A stretch of 64,000 nt of DNA from Zobellia alginiliquefaciens (GCF_029323795.1 NZ_CP119758.1:372001-436000), one strand, 5' to 3'. Shown: positions 8,421-19,330, counted from the stretch's first letter. Numbers and translations are program-made. Notes: a model not told the origin generated them from the letters alone.

Positions 8421-9239
8421 CTATTCTAGACTTTTTAAATACTCCAAACTTTTAGGCACTTGCTCAACAACACTAGAGGATTCATCCTCAATGAACATAT
8501 ACTCAATACCCAATTCTTTGGCTTCGGCAACAATACCGGCAATATCTACTTGACCTTTACCTAAAACAACATTGGTTTCATGATCTTCCTGTCCGGTATT
8601 ATTTCCCTTTACGCCTTTCTCCATATCTTTTAGATGAAGTAAAGTAAATTTAGATTTGTATTTCTTCATTAGCGCCAATGGGTCTGCCCCACCGTGTTGT
8701 GCCCAAAACACATCTAGTTCAAAAGTATAATCTGTGGCATTTTTCACCATATAGTCGAACAAAGTTCCATCCTCATAAGGACGAAATTCATAACCATGTG
8801 GGTGATACGCCAAAGTAATACCGTTTTCCTTTAGTTGTTTGCCAGCTTTATTAAATACCTCTGAAGCATGTTGGGTTTCTTCAAGATCCCATTTATTATC
8901 ATCGTGAGGCACCCATGCGCACATAACATACTTAGCGCCATAAGCTTTTGCATTTTCTATAACTTGTGGAACGTTATTTTCAAGGTCACCAAATTTGGCG
9001 CCAACACTCACCACATCTAGATTATTGGTTTTCAGCAACTTCTTAAATTCCTTTAGAGATAAGCCGTAAGTTTCTCCTCCCTCAATTTTAGTAATCCCCC
9101 AACCTTTAATGGTTTTCAGGGTTTCAGGCACATCTTCCTTAAACTGGTTTCGTAAACTATATAGTTGTAAACCTACTTCTTGTGCCGATAGCGATACCGT
9201 AAAAAGTGCCGCTGCGATAAAAACATTGATTTTTTTCAT
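8421..9239 (-). CDS. Secreted sugar isomerase/epimerase-like TIM barrel
   Basis: Xylose-isomerase-like (AP endonuclease 2 superfamily) protein of 272 residues carrying a signal peptide (MKKINVFIAAALFTVSLSAQ), so it is exported. Family features are visible: VGLQLYSLR at the first strand, YHPHGYEF, LDVFWAQHGGADP, HLKDMEKG and a C-terminal FIEDES metal ligand. Cytoplasmic relatives isomerise sugars. Exported Bacteroidetes members are found with oxidoreductases, and some act on 3-keto-glycosides rather than sugar phosphates. The minus-strand neighbours upstream are a GMC oxidoreductase and its small subunit, which supports work on an oxidised sugar. The precise substrate is unknown. Confidence 0.8.
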   Translation of the reverse strand: MKKINVFIAAALFTVSLSAQEVGLQLYSLRNQFKEDVPETLKTIKGWGITKIEGGETYGLSLKEFKKLLKTNNLDVVSVGAKFGDLENNVPQVIENAKAYGAKYVMCAWVPHDDNKWDLEETQHASEVFNKAGKQLKENGITLAYHPHGYEFRPYEDGTLFDYMVKNATDYTFELDVFWAQHGGADPLALMKKYKSKFTLLHLKDMEKGVKGNNTGQEDHETNVVLGKGQVDIAGIVAEAKELGIEYMFIEDESSSVVEQVPKSLEYLKSLE

Positions 9240-9301
9240 TCTCCTATGTATTAATTAAAACCGATAAGCCCTTAAATATTAAAGACCACCAAGCCAACAT
9301 A

Positions 9302-10027
9302 TTATGTCAACAAATTCCCCTCATCGTCCCATTCGGCGATAACGTCACGTTTACTTTGATCAACGCATTTTGCAATCCATTCTGGGTCGTATTCCACACC
9401 ATGCTTCTTAAGCACGTCATCAGGAACACCATCCCAGATATTGGGTGAATTACCTTTATAGCCCAAATCGGCAATGCCTACTTTTGAAGTATAGTAACCG
9501 GTAACCACCAGATTCCGCATCAAGGCGAAAAACTGTATCTCCAATGGCTGGTCATCCAAAGGCACTTCCATATCCTGATTACAGATTTGGTCCAATATTT
9601 CTTTCTGCTGGTCCAAAGTAGCTCCTTTGAACTCAACACCGTAATCCGTATTCGATTTATGATCCAACCACATCAGTCCGCCCAAAAGAGTGTTCTGCAT
9701 CTGTGGCATATCCTTACCTATAAATTCTATGAACTCGGGAACATCGGCCTCCAAAGGACCTCCATGCGGTTCTTTCGGCGGAAGGATGACCGTACTCAAA
9801 ACGGCAATGGTATCCATCTCATGTTCGTTGAACAATTGCTCCGCGTTCAGTTTCTCTACACGCTCCAATTCCTTTGGCGTCCTTCCAAAATAATTGGTAT
9901 TCTCGGCAACGGCTGTTTCCGTAGTTACGGGCTCCCCTCCTTCGGTCTTACATCCGTGAAAGGCGATGGCACTTGCTCCAGCACCCAATATCATAGTCTG
10001 TATACTCTTTCTTCTGTCCATCCCCAT
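9302..10027 (-). CDS. Gluconate 2-dehydrogenase subunit 3-like protein (Tat-exported)
   Basis: Small accessory subunit of a membrane-associated GMC dehydrogenase, 241 residues. The N-terminus MDRRKSIQTMILGAGASA is a twin-arginine signal, and GC follows at the end of the hydrophobic stretch, so it may also be lipid-anchored, although the residue before GC is not the usual lipobox type. The body (DTIAVLSTVILPPKEPHGGP, TDYGVEF, GYYTSKVGIADLGYKG) matches the subunit-3 family. Its ATG overlaps the stop of the upstream GMC gene by one base (TAATG), indicating translational coupling. A second ATG two codons in is equally possible. It probably carries the signal-less catalytic subunit across the inner membrane. 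Confidence 0.88.
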   Translation of the reverse strand: MGMDRRKSIQTMILGAGASAIAFHGCKTEGGEPVTTETAVAENTNYFGRTPKELERVEKLNAEQLFNEHEMDTIAVLSTVILPPKEPHGGPLEADVPEFIEFIGKDMPQMQNTLLGGLMWLDHKSNTDYGVEFKGATLDQQKEILDQICNQDMEVPLDDQPLEIQFFALMRNLVVTGYYTSKVGIADLGYKGNSPNIWDGVPDDVLKKHGVEYDPEWIAKCVDQSKRDVIAEWDDEGNLLT

Positions 10028-11745
10028 TAGATATTTTGTTGTTTCAACTGTTCAATAATATAATCCGATGCCCTCCATGACAAGGCCAAAATGGTCCAAG
10101 TACAGTTCTTGTCCGCTTGAGAAACGAAAGGTCCAGCATCTACGATAAATACATTATCAACATCGTGCAACTGGTTGAACTTGTTCGTTACCGAGGTCTT
10201 TGGGTCGTTGCCCATTCGCGTGGTACCCACTTCATGAATAATCTCGCCGGGAGCATGAAGACCATAGTCCTTATCCTTACCTGGTTTGTTTAGATAGATT
10301 CCGCCCATATTATGTGAGATTTCTTCAAAAGTATCCTGCATGTGCTTTGCTTGCTTCACTTCGATATCGGACCATTTATAGTTAAACTTCAGTACGGGAA
10401 TACCGTAATCATCTACCGTGGTCGGGTCTATCTCGCAGTAGTTTTCCTTTACTGCCAGACCTTCTCCCCTACCACCGAAACCTACGATAGCCCCGTAATA
10501 TCTCTTTACATCGTCACGTAACTTATCTCCATAACCACCAGTAGGCTGACCTACTAATTTGTTGAAGCTATCTTGGTCAAATCCAAATCCGTAATTAGGC
10601 TGTCCCATACCTCCCCAAACTTCTATGTGGTACCCTCTTGGGAAACCTAGACTTTTATTATCTCCCCACCATGGGCTGTAAACGTGCATACCGCCAACGC
10701 CGTCTTCGTTGTACGATACATCACGGTCCATAAGATCTGGCACAAAAGCCATACCACTACTTCCAGTAGAATCATGGAGATATTTACCAACAAGATCGCT
10801 GCTGTTTCCAAGTCCGTTAGGGTGTTGTTTACTTTTACTGTTTAAAAGAATTCGTGCGGAACTACAGGCCGAAGCAGCAAGTACTACTACCTTTGCTTTT
10901 AATTTATATTCTTTTCTGTCTTCTTTATTGATATAGGATACGCCCGTGGCCTTACCCTCTTCATTAGTGGTGACCTCACGAACCATTGCATTTACGAACA
11001 ACTTAACCTGTCCGCCACTTTTCTGTGCAGGGAAGATCAAACAACTTCCCGAAGAGAAATCGGCATAGACCTGACAAGAACGGTTACACTGCCCACAGTA
11101 AAAACATACTCCACGATCGTTGTTGATACGTTTGGTAAGCATGGAAAGCCGACCTGGAATCACGGGAACACCTGATTTCTTGGCCCCTTTTATATAAAAA
11201 AGCTCGTGCAATCTTGGTTTTGGCGGAGGGAGGAAAAATCCATCAGGGTCGTTTTCACGGCCTTCATTGGTACCGAAAACACCGATCAGTTTATCGACCT
11301 TGTCGTAATATGGTTTTACATCTTCATAGCCGATAGGCCAATCTTCTCCATAGCCATCGCGGGTCTTTCCCTTAAAATCCAAAGGTCCGAAACGCAACGA
11401 AATTCTTCCCCAGTGGTTGGTACGGCCACCGAGCATTCGCGAACGCCACCATTTAAAGGTGGTGCCCTCAGCATGTGTATAGGGTTCTCCATCTACGCTC
11501 CAATCGCCATAGGACATGTCCCACTCACCAAAAGCACGCGTGGTTCCCGCTCCTCGGCGAGGAGAATCATAGGGGTTTTTTAATTGGGTCATTGTTTTGG
11601 GATCGGCCGGGTCAAAAAATGGACCTGCCTCTACAACGGCTACATTTAGACCGGCATCCGCCAACTGCTTTGTGGCCATACCGCCTCCTGCCCCCGAGCC
11701 GACAATAATCACGTCGAACTCTTCGGCACTCTCCTTAATCTGCAT
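10027..11745 (-). CDS. GMC-family FAD oxidoreductase (gluconate 2-dehydrogenase-like large subunit)
   Basis: FAD-dependent sugar or alcohol dehydrogenase of 572 residues. The dinucleotide-binding motif VGSGAGGGMA lies at about residues 15-24 from the ATG at 11745; the reading frame extends 11 codons upstream only to a TTG, so ATG is preferred. Further marks are EAGPFFDP, a Cys-rich stretch CFYCGQCNRSCQ and the C-terminal HEVGTTRMG with NCTWTI. There is no signal peptide, so export by hitchhiking on the Tat substrate encoded next to it is likely. The family oxidises a sugar hydroxyl to a ketone and feeds electrons to the respiratory chain. Together with the exported isomerase at 8421 this resembles systems that handle sugars as 3-keto derivatives. 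Confidence 0.9.
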   Translation of the reverse strand: MQIKESAEEFDVIIVGSGAGGGMATKQLADAGLNVAVVEAGPFFDPADPKTMTQLKNPYDSPRRGAGTTRAFGEWDMSYGDWSVDGEPYTHAEGTTFKWWRSRMLGGRTNHWGRISLRFGPLDFKGKTRDGYGEDWPIGYEDVKPYYDKVDKLIGVFGTNEGRENDPDGFFLPPPKPRLHELFYIKGAKKSGVPVIPGRLSMLTKRINNDRGVCFYCGQCNRSCQVYADFSSGSCLIFPAQKSGGQVKLFVNAMVREVTTNEEGKATGVSYINKEDRKEYKLKAKVVVLAASACSSARILLNSKSKQHPNGLGNSSDLVGKYLHDSTGSSGMAFVPDLMDRDVSYNEDGVGGMHVYSPWWGDNKSLGFPRGYHIEVWGGMGQPNYGFGFDQDSFNKLVGQPTGGYGDKLRDDVKRYYGAIVGFGGRGEGLAVKENYCEIDPTTVDDYGIPVLKFNYKWSDIEVKQAKHMQDTFEEISHNMGGIYLNKPGKDKDYGLHAPGEIIHEVGTTRMGNDPKTSVTNKFNQLHDVDNVFIVDAGPFVSQADKNCTWTILALSWRASDYIIEQLKQQNI

Positions 11746-11839
11746 AAATTGTGTGGTTTTGTTAGTTTGTGTGCCCAATTTAAAAATAAAAAGTGTTATT
11801 CCACCACTTTTTTCTACGGCCGCTTTACATTTAACATTC

Positions 11840-13951
11840 TCAAAAGTTGTTCATTTGCCTTAAAGCCTCAGACACAGTTTTTACAGGTAATTTACAGGTT
11901 GTATTCTGACACACATAAATGAAAGTACCATTAGTCTCATACCGATCCTTAAAAAGAGGGGCGTCATTTTCTACAGTACTCCCCACCACCAATGCATTGG
12001 TTAAATGCATTTTATTTAAAGCGTTTACCAATATATTAGCATCATTACCTACTACGGCAATCTCAAAATATGGGTAAACATTATTCAACAAAAGAGCGTT
12101 CCATTTGGAATAACTAGATGCACTTTCCGTAATAGCCGGCACCATTGAGGATAACATCCGCTTTGACTTCTTTATGTAGTCCGTATTATATTCTAGGTGT
12201 CCCAATTGAAACAAGTTATGCGCCATAACCGCATTTGGGGAAGGCAGCACACCATCATCGGTTTTTATAATTTTTGCAATAAGATCGTTACCTTCATTAT
12301 AGTGATACATTCCCGAAGCTTCATCTGCAAATTCAGAACCAACTACACTATTTAATTCCTTTGCAAAATCTAAATATTCTGTGTTTAAAGTAACTCCGTA
12401 CAACCGCAAAGAAGCATCTATCATAAAGGCATAATCTTCAATAAAACCCTCCTTACGCTGACTTCCCTTTTTAAACGTATGAACCAGTTTTCCGTTTTGA
12501 TACGAATTGGATTTTATAAAAGAAAAAACACTTTCTGCCTTTTCTAAAAATTGCTCTTGACCAAAAGCCTTATATGCCTCTACAAAACCGTTAATGAGTA
12601 ATGCATTCCAAGATGTTATAATTTTATCATCACTTCTAGGGCGTACTCTTTTATTTCGTGCCTCTAACAGTTTTTTATTCCATTCCCCCTTTATAAAATT
12701 CAACTTACTCTGCTCAAGATTATGCTCTTTTATGAACTGGGCATCATCAATCTTTCTATGTAAAACATAATTACCATGCTCCCAAATAGCATCTTTTTTA
12801 ATAGTGTAATATGCCGAAAAAAGCTCAAAGCCATCGCCTAAAACCGACTTTAATTCCTCTTCTTTCCACACATAAAATTTTCCTTCTTCTCCCTCACTGT
12901 CCGCATCTAACGCTGCATGGTATCCTCCATTTTCATCCAACATTTCCCTGTCAAGAAAATCTATAGTTTCTAATACTACATTTTTTAAGACATCATCTTT
13001 AAAAATGGTATAGGCTTTTGAGTACAGACTTAAAACTTGCGCATTGTCATAAAGCATTTTTTCAAAATGCGGTACTTTCCAAACGTCATCAGTGCTATAG
13101 CGATAAAAACCACCTCCAATCTGATCATATATGCCTCCTAAAGCCATTTTATCCAGTGTTTTCCTAACTTGCCTTTTGGCATCATCGTCTTTTGTTAAAT
13201 CGGCATAATCCAATAAAAAACTAAGATTAGAAGGAATTATAAATTTTTGAACTCCCTTTTCGCCACCTTCATTCAAATCCCAATTCGCCTTCCAATTATC
13301 AACACTGGTTTTTACCGCATCTTTGGTCAAGGATTTAAAATCTTTTGCAGGTTCTATAAGATTGGCCTCTGCAATACCGGCAGCAACCATATCCGAGTAT
13401 TCTTCTGCTTTTTTGGGGTCCTTCTTATAGAGTTCACTTATTTTGGTCAAAACCTGGGTCCATTGATCTTTAGTATGATAAGTACCGCCATAAAGCGGCT
13501 TTCCGTTTGGCAAGGTGATAACGTTTAAAGGCCAACCTCCATTACCTGAAATCAGTTGCAGTGCCGTCATGTAAATCTGATCTACATCCGGTCTTTCTTC
13601 GCGGTCTACCTTAATATTTATAAAGTTTTCGTTCATAACCTTTGCCACTTCTTCGTTCTCAAAAGTTTCTTCTTCCATGACATGGCACCAGTGACACGAT
13701 GAATAGCCGATACTTACCAAAACCAATTTGTTTTCCTTTTTGGCATCTTCCAGCGCTTCTTGGCTCCACGCTCTCCAATTCACAGGATTATGGGCGTGTT
13801 GCAACAAATACGGACTCGTTTCGTCCACTAGGGCATTTGTGTATTTATGCTCTGTTGCTTCTGGCTTCTTTTTTTCCCCATTACAGGAAAGCATACACAG
13901 AATAACAAGGAATGAAAAGCCATGCAGAAACTTTGAAAAACTTAAAATCAT
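11840..13951 (-). CDS. Thioredoxin-domain lipoprotein (DUF255 / SSP411 family)
   Basis: Protein of 703 residues with an N-terminal thioredoxin-like DUF255 domain followed by an (alpha/alpha)6-barrel like that of sugar epimerases, the architecture of YyaL/SSP411. The start at 13951 gives [18 protein letters not shown] and the lipobox CMLSC; 14 additional upstream codons look non-coding. The hallmark [14 protein letters not shown] contains the CxxC pair, and GGWPLNV and [21 protein letters not shown] are family signatures. The biochemical role of the family is not established; a redox or sugar-epimerase-like function has been suggested. It follows no obvious operon partner but lies 95 bases upstream of the GMC gene on the same strand. 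Confidence 0.88.
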   Translation of the reverse strand: MILSFSKFLHGFSFLVILCMLSCNGEKKKPEATEHKYTNALVDETSPYLLQHAHNPVNWRAWSQEALEDAKKENKLVLVSIGYSSCHWCHVMEEETFENEEVAKVMNENFINIKVDREERPDVDQIYMTALQLISGNGGWPLNVITLPNGKPLYGGTYHTKDQWTQVLTKISELYKKDPKKAEEYSDMVAAGIAEANLIEPAKDFKSLTKDAVKTSVDNWKANWDLNEGGEKGVQKFIIPSNLSFLLDYADLTKDDDAKRQVRKTLDKMALGGIYDQIGGGFYRYSTDDVWKVPHFEKMLYDNAQVLSLYSKAYTIFKDDVLKNVVLETIDFLDREMLDENGGYHAALDADSEGEEGKFYVWKEEELKSVLGDGFELFSAYYTIKKDAIWEHGNYVLHRKIDDAQFIKEHNLEQSKLNFIKGEWNKKLLEARNKRVRPRSDDKIITSWNALLINGFVEAYKAFGQEQFLEKAESVFSFIKSNSYQNGKLVHTFKKGSQRKEGFIEDYAFMIDASLRLYGVTLNTEYLDFAKELNSVVGSEFADEASGMYHYNEGNDLIAKIIKTDDGVLPSPNAVMAHNLFQLGHLEYNTDYIKKSKRMLSSMVPAITESASSYSKWNALLLNNVYPYFEIAVVGNDANILVNALNKMHLTNALVVGSTVENDAPLFKDRYETNGTFIYVCQNTTCKLPVKTVSEALRQMNNF

Positions 13952-14017
13952 AGTACTATTATTATCCCACGAAATTACAATAATACCGTGCATTAAAATT
14001 TGGAAAAAGCAGAGCGT

Positions 14018-15406
14018 TTATTCACTTATAAAAGCCGAAGCCGGTAAACCCGCCGCATTATAAAGATTTGGCTCAGCAACGTTATCCCATGCAAACCTTA
14101 CTTTTAAGGGCGCTTTCACCTCTTTGGAAGTCAAAATAACCTTATTCTCTTTAATTTTCGCTTTCGCGGGGTGAAACACCCCATTTGCCCCCGCAATTTC
14201 AAAATAAGTTTCTTTTTTATCCGTAAACATGAGTCCATCTGCGTGGTCAAAAATCACTTCAATCTTTTTCCATTGCAGGTTTACTTCCTTAAAAAGGGGG
14301 CCATATACCTCTCCTTCATAACTTTCATAGGTTTCTTTGAGCGCTAAATTTGCCAGACGAAGACCAACATCTTGTTTGTTAGTAGGGTGAATATCATCAA
14401 TCGTAGCTATGTCACTGACAACTACCATTCCTGAATTGGGTATGGTTTGCATCACTCGTCTCTGTACATCTCTGATTAAAACCCCTTGTTCCGGCTCCTT
14501 ATAGTTGAAAGGTGCGATCTGTACATAATAAAAGGGGAATTGGGAGTCCCACGCATTTCGCCAAGAATGTATCATTTCCGAAAAAAGTTTGCCGTACATA
14601 TTGGCTCTTCCCCTATTAGATTCTCCCTGGTACCAGATGGTTCCCGCTATTTTAAAAGGAGTTATGGCATGTACCATTCCATTGTAAACTTGCGAAGGAG
14701 AAACGGGGCTCCACGGAGTTTCTTCAAGGCCCTCCGCGGAAAGCCTTAAATCCTCATGGGTATCAAAAACCGATTTTGGTGTCCATACCTCAGCAGGAGA
14801 ACCGCCCCATGCGTTATCTATTAGACCAATGGGGACATCTAGTTCGCCTTGTAACCTCCTTGCAAAAAAGTAGGCGACGGCACTAAAATCCTTCATCGTT
14901 TCCGGAGTACACACCACCCAAGACCCAGGAATATTTTCCTGTGGAAAATCTGAAGTACGTCTGGGCACCGTAAAAAACCGAATATTGGGATAGTTCGCAT
15001 TTTCTATTTCTTCTTCGGCATTATCAATACCCTTGTTGGTTGTTGCACTCCATTCCATATTTGACTGTCCCGATGCCAACCAGACTTCACCTAACATCAC
15101 ATTTTTAAGTGCAATCTCATTCTCATTTCCCTTAAAACTAATTTTATATGGTCCGCCAGCACCTGGCGTGTCAATCTCAAGTTTCCATTTGGCATCAATC
15201 GTTGTTTTTACCGTATACTCTTTGTTATCCCAACTTGTAAGAATCTTTACTTCCTCACCGGTATTTCCCCATCCCCAAAACAAAACTTTTTCGTTGCGCT
15301 GTATAACCATATTATCGGAAAATATATTGGGAAGCACAATCTTTGCCCATATCGATTGGCATGACAACATCAGTAAAAAAGCGATAATAAAAAACCTAAA
15401 TTTCAT
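14018..15406 (-). CDS. Sialate O-acetylesterase-like SGNH hydrolase
   Basis: Exported carbohydrate esterase of 462 residues from the ATG at 15406, giving a signal peptide that ends near SIWA. The nucleophile block LASGQSNMEW, the central WYQGESN and the catalytic dyad DDIHPTNKQDVG are all present, as in the family with Pfam name SASA. Homologues deacetylate sialic acids, but in polysaccharide-degrading Bacteroidetes they commonly act on acetylated glycans such as xylans, so the sialate name should not be taken literally. No sialic-acid catabolic genes are in the window. The gene is divergent from the Tat-exported oxidoreductase at 15528, with 121 bases between. Confidence 0.85.
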   Translation of the reverse strand: MKFRFFIIAFLLMLSCQSIWAKIVLPNIFSDNMVIQRNEKVLFWGWGNTGEEVKILTSWDNKEYTVKTTIDAKWKLEIDTPGAGGPYKISFKGNENEIALKNVMLGEVWLASGQSNMEWSATTNKGIDNAEEEIENANYPNIRFFTVPRRTSDFPQENIPGSWVVCTPETMKDFSAVAYFFARRLQGELDVPIGLIDNAWGGSPAEVWTPKSVFDTHEDLRLSAEGLEETPWSPVSPSQVYNGMVHAITPFKIAGTIWYQGESNRGRANMYGKLFSEMIHSWRNAWDSQFPFYYVQIAPFNYKEPEQGVLIRDVQRRVMQTIPNSGMVVVSDIATIDDIHPTNKQDVGLRLANLALKETYESYEGEVYGPLFKEVNLQWKKIEVIFDHADGLMFTDKKETYFEIAGANGVFHPAKAKIKENKVILTSKEVKAPLKVRFAWDNVAEPNLYNAAGLPASAFISE

Positions 15407-15527
15407 AAAATTGGATATTAGTTTGATCAAGTTTTAAATATACTATTTTCTTAAAGTACCCCAAGGCAATAGTGTAAATTGTAATGATTTAAATATCTTT
15501 AGAAAGCAAACTTAACATACACGGCAA

Positions 15528-16901
15528 ATGCATACAAAACAGAGTTCATTAAGCAGGCGAAATTTTATAAAAGGTACTTCTAGCCTAATGGCACTATCTA
15601 CCTTTGGTGTTTATGGATTGGATTTTGAAAATAGGGAAAAACCTATCAGAGTGGGCCTTATAGGAACGGGATGGTATGGCAAAAGCGACCTTTTTCGGCT
15701 GATGCAAGTCACAAATGTTGAAGTAATTTCCCTCTGCGATGTTGACCGACATATGCTGGAAGAAGCGGGCAAATTGGTTGCACTTCGTCAAAAATCAAAA
15801 AAATCTCCCCGTCTGTACTCCGACTATAGAAAGATGCTTGCCGAAAAGGATTTGGATATTGTTCTTGTAGGAAGCCCGGACCATTGGCATGCATTGCAAG
15901 GTATAGAGGTATTGAAATCCGGAGCTCACCTCTATCTTCAAAAACCCATAAGTGTAGATGTCATGGAGGGTGAAGCCTTAGTTGCTGCAGCAAACAAATA
16001 TGGAAAGGTCGTTCAAGTAGGCACTCAAAGAAAGAGCACACCCCACTTGGTTGAGGCCAAAAAGAATATTGTAGACGCCGGTCTGTTGGGTAAAATTTCT
16101 CATATAGAAATTTGTTGTTATTACCATATGCGCGCCAATGGTAATCCGCCCGTAGTACCGGTACCAGATTTTTTTGATTATGATATGTGGACGGGGCCAG
16201 CTCCATTAAGACCTTTTGATGGATTGCCACATAGACGATGGTGGCGTACTTTTATGGAATATGGCAATGGTATAACGGGTGATATGTGTGTACATATGCT
16301 AGATACCGTACGGTGGATGTTGGGTTTAGGCTGGCCAAAGAAAATAAGTGCTACCGGTGGCATCTATGTACAAAAAGAAGGGAAGTCCAATATAGCCGAT
16401 ACACAGACCGCTGTTTTTGAATTTGATGAGCTTGATTGTATTTGGAACCATAGGTCTTGGGGAACACCTGCGGACCCGGAATATCCTTGGTCCTTTAAAC
16501 TCTATGGAGAAAACGGAACACTCTCCGGAGATGTTAAAAAGTATGATTTTGTACCGCACGGAGATGGAAAAAAAATACATGGCGATGTACTCTACGAAAG
16601 AGAAAAATACCCTGAGGACCTAACCGAAAAGGATATTGAATTACACGCAGCTCCGGCTACGAGGGCCCATATGCTAGATTTCTTATCTGCAATTGAAAAC
16701 AAAACCAAACCTATAGCGAACATACAGGAAGCACATATTTCCACTGCTAGCTGTATCCTGGCCAATATGGCTATGGAACTTAACAGACCTTTGGTCTATG
16801 ACCAAAAACAGCTAATTGTAGTGAATGATCCGGAAGCTACCAAGCTTTTACAGCGTGGTTATAGAGAAGGTTGGGAGCATCCGCACCCCGCGATGTTTTG
16901 A
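15528..16901 (+). CDS. Tat-exported Gfo/Idh/MocA oxidoreductase
   Basis: NAD(P)-fold sugar oxidoreductase of 457 residues. The N-terminus contains SRRNFIKGTSSLMAL, matching the twin-arginine consensus (SRRxFLK) well, so it should be folded with its cofactor before export. The Rossmann motif GLIGTGWYG follows at about residue 43, then SPDHWHA and the conserved LQKPIS (Lys-Pro of the active site). Periplasmic members with a tightly bound nicotinamide are known to oxidise or transfer sugar hydroxyls in keto-glycoside pathways and glycosidases such as GH109. The gene appears monocistronic, with 204 bases before gmd. Confidence 0.85.
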   Translation: MHTKQSSLSRRNFIKGTSSLMALSTFGVYGLDFENREKPIRVGLIGTGWYGKSDLFRLMQVTNVEVISLCDVDRHMLEEAGKLVALRQKSKKSPRLYSDYRKMLAEKDLDIVLVGSPDHWHALQGIEVLKSGAHLYLQKPISVDVMEGEALVAAANKYGKVVQVGTQRKSTPHLVEAKKNIVDAGLLGKISHIEICCYYHMRANGNPPVVPVPDFFDYDMWTGPAPLRPFDGLPHRRWWRTFMEYGNGITGDMCVHMLDTVRWMLGLGWPKKISATGGIYVQKEGKSNIADTQTAVFEFDELDCIWNHRSWGTPADPEYPWSFKLYGENGTLSGDVKKYDFVPHGDGKKIHGDVLYEREKYPEDLTEKDIELHAAPATRAHMLDFLSAIENKTKPIANIQEAHISTASCILANMAMELNRPLVYDQKQLIVVNDPEATKLLQRGYREGWEHPHPAMF

Positions 16902-17044
16902 AGAATTAGTTCTTAAAAGACCTGAAAACAACATTTATTTCATTTTTTTTCATAAAATGATGCTCATAATAAGACATTCTTAATCTACAACGCATACAAT
17001 CATAATATCCTCATTTCTAAATAATTTTGACGTTCATTTTACTC

Positions 17045-17071
17045 TTGTAAGAATATAATTCGACATCTTTG
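17045..17071 (+). promoter_or_regulatory. Possible promoter of gmd-fcl
   Basis: TTG (17045-17047) and CATCTTTG (17064-17071, seven of eight bases of TAnnTTTG) are separated by 16 bases, slightly short for a Bacteroidetes housekeeping promoter. The start codon of gmd is 35 bases downstream. The call is weak. Confidence 0.3.
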
Positions 17072-17105
17072 TCGCTGTAAATAAAAACCATTAGAACTCA
17101 ACATT

Positions 17106-18218
17106 ATGAAAAAATGTTTGATTACAGGAATTACCGGACAAGATGGAGCATACTTGGCGGAATTTTTATTAAAGAAAGGATATCAAGTTCACGGACTAAA
17201 AAGAAGATCTTCTCTTTTTAATACCGATAGAATTGACCACCTATACCAAGATCCACATGTTGAAGGCAGAAATCTGCATCTTCACTACGGTGATATGACG
17301 GATAGTACCAACCTTATCCGTTTGATACAAGAAATTCAACCGGACGAAATTTATAACTTGGCGGCAATGAGCCACGTTGCGGTTTCTTTTGAAACTCCAG
17401 AATACACTGCCAATGCAGATGGAATAGGTACTTTGCGTATCCTAGATGCCGTACGTCTTTTGGGATTAGAGAAAAAAACAAGAATATATCAAGCTTCAAC
17501 TTCTGAGCTATACGGTAAGGTACAGGAAGTACCACAATCGGAAACCACTCCGTTCTACCCTCGTAGCCCTTATGCTGTTGCTAAAATGTATGCCTATTGG
17601 ATTACAGTCAATTACCGTGAAGCTTATGGAATGTACGCTTGTAATGGTATACTTTTTAACCATGAATCTCCTATTCGCGGGGAAACTTTTGTAACCCGTA
17701 AGATTACGAGAGCCGCTTCCAGAATTGCATTAGGCCTTCAAGACAAGGTATACTTAGGTAACCTTGATGCCAAAAGGGATTGGGGCCATGCTAAAGATTA
17801 TGTAAGAATGATGTGGATGATTCTTCAGGCCGATGAAGCTGAAGATTGGGTAATTGCTACTGGTAAAACTACTACTGTTCGTGACTTCGTAAAAATGAGT
17901 TTTGCTCAAGCAGGAATAGAAGTTGAGTTCAAAGGTGAGGGTGTTGATGAAATAGGAACCGTGGTTTCTTGCAGCAACCCTGACTATCAGGTAGAAATAG
18001 GAAAAGAAATCGTTGCCGTAGACCCAAGATACTTTAGACCTACGGAAGTTGATTTGCTTATTGGAGACCCAAGCAAAGCAAACAACAAATTAGGATGGAC
18101 GCCTAAGTACGATTTAAATGACTTAGTTGAAGATATGATGAAGAGCGATTTAAAATTGATGAAGAAAGACACCTATCTTAAAGATGGTGGCTATCGTATC
18201 ATGAACTATTTTGAATAG
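17106..18218 (+). CDS. gmd: GDP-mannose 4,6-dehydratase
   Basis: Short-chain dehydrogenase/reductase-type enzyme of 370 residues that converts GDP-D-mannose to GDP-4-keto-6-deoxy-D-mannose, the first step to GDP-L-fucose and related surface sugars. The NADP-binding motif [12 protein letters not shown] is at the N-terminus, [11 protein letters not shown] is the NADP phosphate-binding loop, and the catalytic residues are in STSELYGK and [10 protein letters not shown] (Tyr-x-x-x-Lys). Full length for the family. The next gene, fcl, starts one base after the stop, so the two form an operon for GDP-L-fucose synthesis in the cytoplasm, probably for capsule or exopolysaccharide. Confidence 0.97.
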   Translation: MKKCLITGITGQDGAYLAEFLLKKGYQVHGLKRRSSLFNTDRIDHLYQDPHVEGRNLHLHYGDMTDSTNLIRLIQEIQPDEIYNLAAMSHVAVSFETPEYTANADGIGTLRILDAVRLLGLEKKTRIYQASTSELYGKVQEVPQSETTPFYPRSPYAVAKMYAYWITVNYREAYGMYACNGILFNHESPIRGETFVTRKITRAASRIALGLQDKVYLGNLDAKRDWGHAKDYVRMMWMILQADEAEDWVIATGKTTTVRDFVKMSFAQAGIEVEFKGEGVDEIGTVVSCSNPDYQVEIGKEIVAVDPRYFRPTEVDLLIGDPSKANNKLGWTPKYDLNDLVEDMMKSDLKLMKKDTYLKDGGYRIMNYFE

Positions 18219-18219
18219 C

Positions 18220-19305
18220 ATGAACAAAGACGCAAAAATTTATATTGCAGGTCACAGAGGTCTTGTTGGTAGCGCCATTCTAAAAAAGTTAAAAGCAGAC
18301 GGTTTTTCTAATTTTGTTTTGAAAACCCATGCGGAGCTTGATTTGACGGACGCCAATGCAGTGGCTTCATTTTTTGCCGACGAAAAACCAGAATATGTTT
18401 TTCTTGCAGCGGCAAAAGTGGGCGGTATTGTCGCCAACAATACATATAGGGCAGATTTTATTTATGCCAACCTTATGATTCAGAACAACGTTGTTCACCA
18501 CAGTTATTTGAACAAAGTAAAAAAGCTTTTGTTTTTAGGCAGCACATGTATTTATCCTAAGGAGTGTCCTCAACCCATGAAAGAAGATTATCTTCTTACG
18601 GATACTTTGGAATATACGAACGAACCTTATGCCATTGCTAAGATTGCAGGTATTAAATTATGCGAAAGCTATAATTTACAATACGGAACAAATTTTATTT
18701 CCGTAATGCCCACTAATCTTTATGGTCCAAATGATAATTTCGATTTAGAGAAGTCGCACGTACTGCCTGCTTTAATTAGAAAAATGCATTTAGGAAAAGC
18801 GCTAGAAGCCCAAGATTGGGACCACGTTCGAAAAGATTTGAATGAGCGCCCGATTGAAGGTGTTGACGGCAACGCCAGCGAATCGGTTATCTATGCAATT
18901 CTTGAGAAATACGGTGTTAAAAAGGCCGATAACGGGATCAGTGTAGAGATATGGGGTAGCGGAAAGCCCATGCGTGAATTTCTTTGGTCAGAAGACATGG
19001 CCGATGCATGTATTTTCATCATGAAAAGTAGAAATTTTGAAGACACCTATGCTTCGGGAGAGAAAGAAATCAGAAATACCCATATCAATATTGGTACAGG
19101 TAAAGATCTTTCAATTCGTGAACTAGCTGAGTCGATTAAAGACATGGTCGGTTTTGAAGGTTCTTTAAATTTCAATGCTGATAAACCAGATGGAACGATG
19201 AAGAAATTGACGGATGTCTCTAAACTTCACGGGCTAGGTTGGAAACACAGTATAGACCTTCAAGAAGGTATTGAGAAAATGTATAGCTGGTATCGTTCTG
19301 AATAG
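18220..19305 (+). CDS. fcl: GDP-L-fucose synthase
   Basis: Bifunctional 3,5-epimerase/4-reductase (also called WcaG) of 361 residues producing GDP-L-fucose from the Gmd product. Visible motifs are [10 protein letters not shown] (NADP-binding), [13 protein letters not shown] (catalytic Ser and Cys region), and YAIAKIAG (Tyr-x-x-x-Lys). I take ATG 18220, one base after the gmd stop; the frame is open from TTG 18211, inside gmd, but ATG is preferred. There is a segment of about 35 residues ([20 protein letters not shown]) not found in short forms of the enzyme; insertions here are common in Bacteroidetes. The operon ends at the strong terminator just downstream. Confidence 0.96.
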   Translation: MNKDAKIYIAGHRGLVGSAILKKLKADGFSNFVLKTHAELDLTDANAVASFFADEKPEYVFLAAAKVGGIVANNTYRADFIYANLMIQNNVVHHSYLNKVKKLLFLGSTCIYPKECPQPMKEDYLLTDTLEYTNEPYAIAKIAGIKLCESYNLQYGTNFISVMPTNLYGPNDNFDLEKSHVLPALIRKMHLGKALEAQDWDHVRKDLNERPIEGVDGNASESVIYAILEKYGVKKADNGISVEIWGSGKPMREFLWSEDMADACIFIMKSRNFEDTYASGEKEIRNTHINIGTGKDLSIRELAESIKDMVGFEGSLNFNADKPDGTMKKLTDVSKLHGLGWKHSIDLQEGIEKMYSWYRSE

Positions 19306-19330
19306 ATACTGAAAAGCATACTTATATTAA

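Noticed and set aside
14018-15406. Sialic-acid utilisation from the sialate-O-acetylesterase-like gene
   Set aside because: No sialidase, NanA-type lyase or related gene is present, and the family is broad in substrate.
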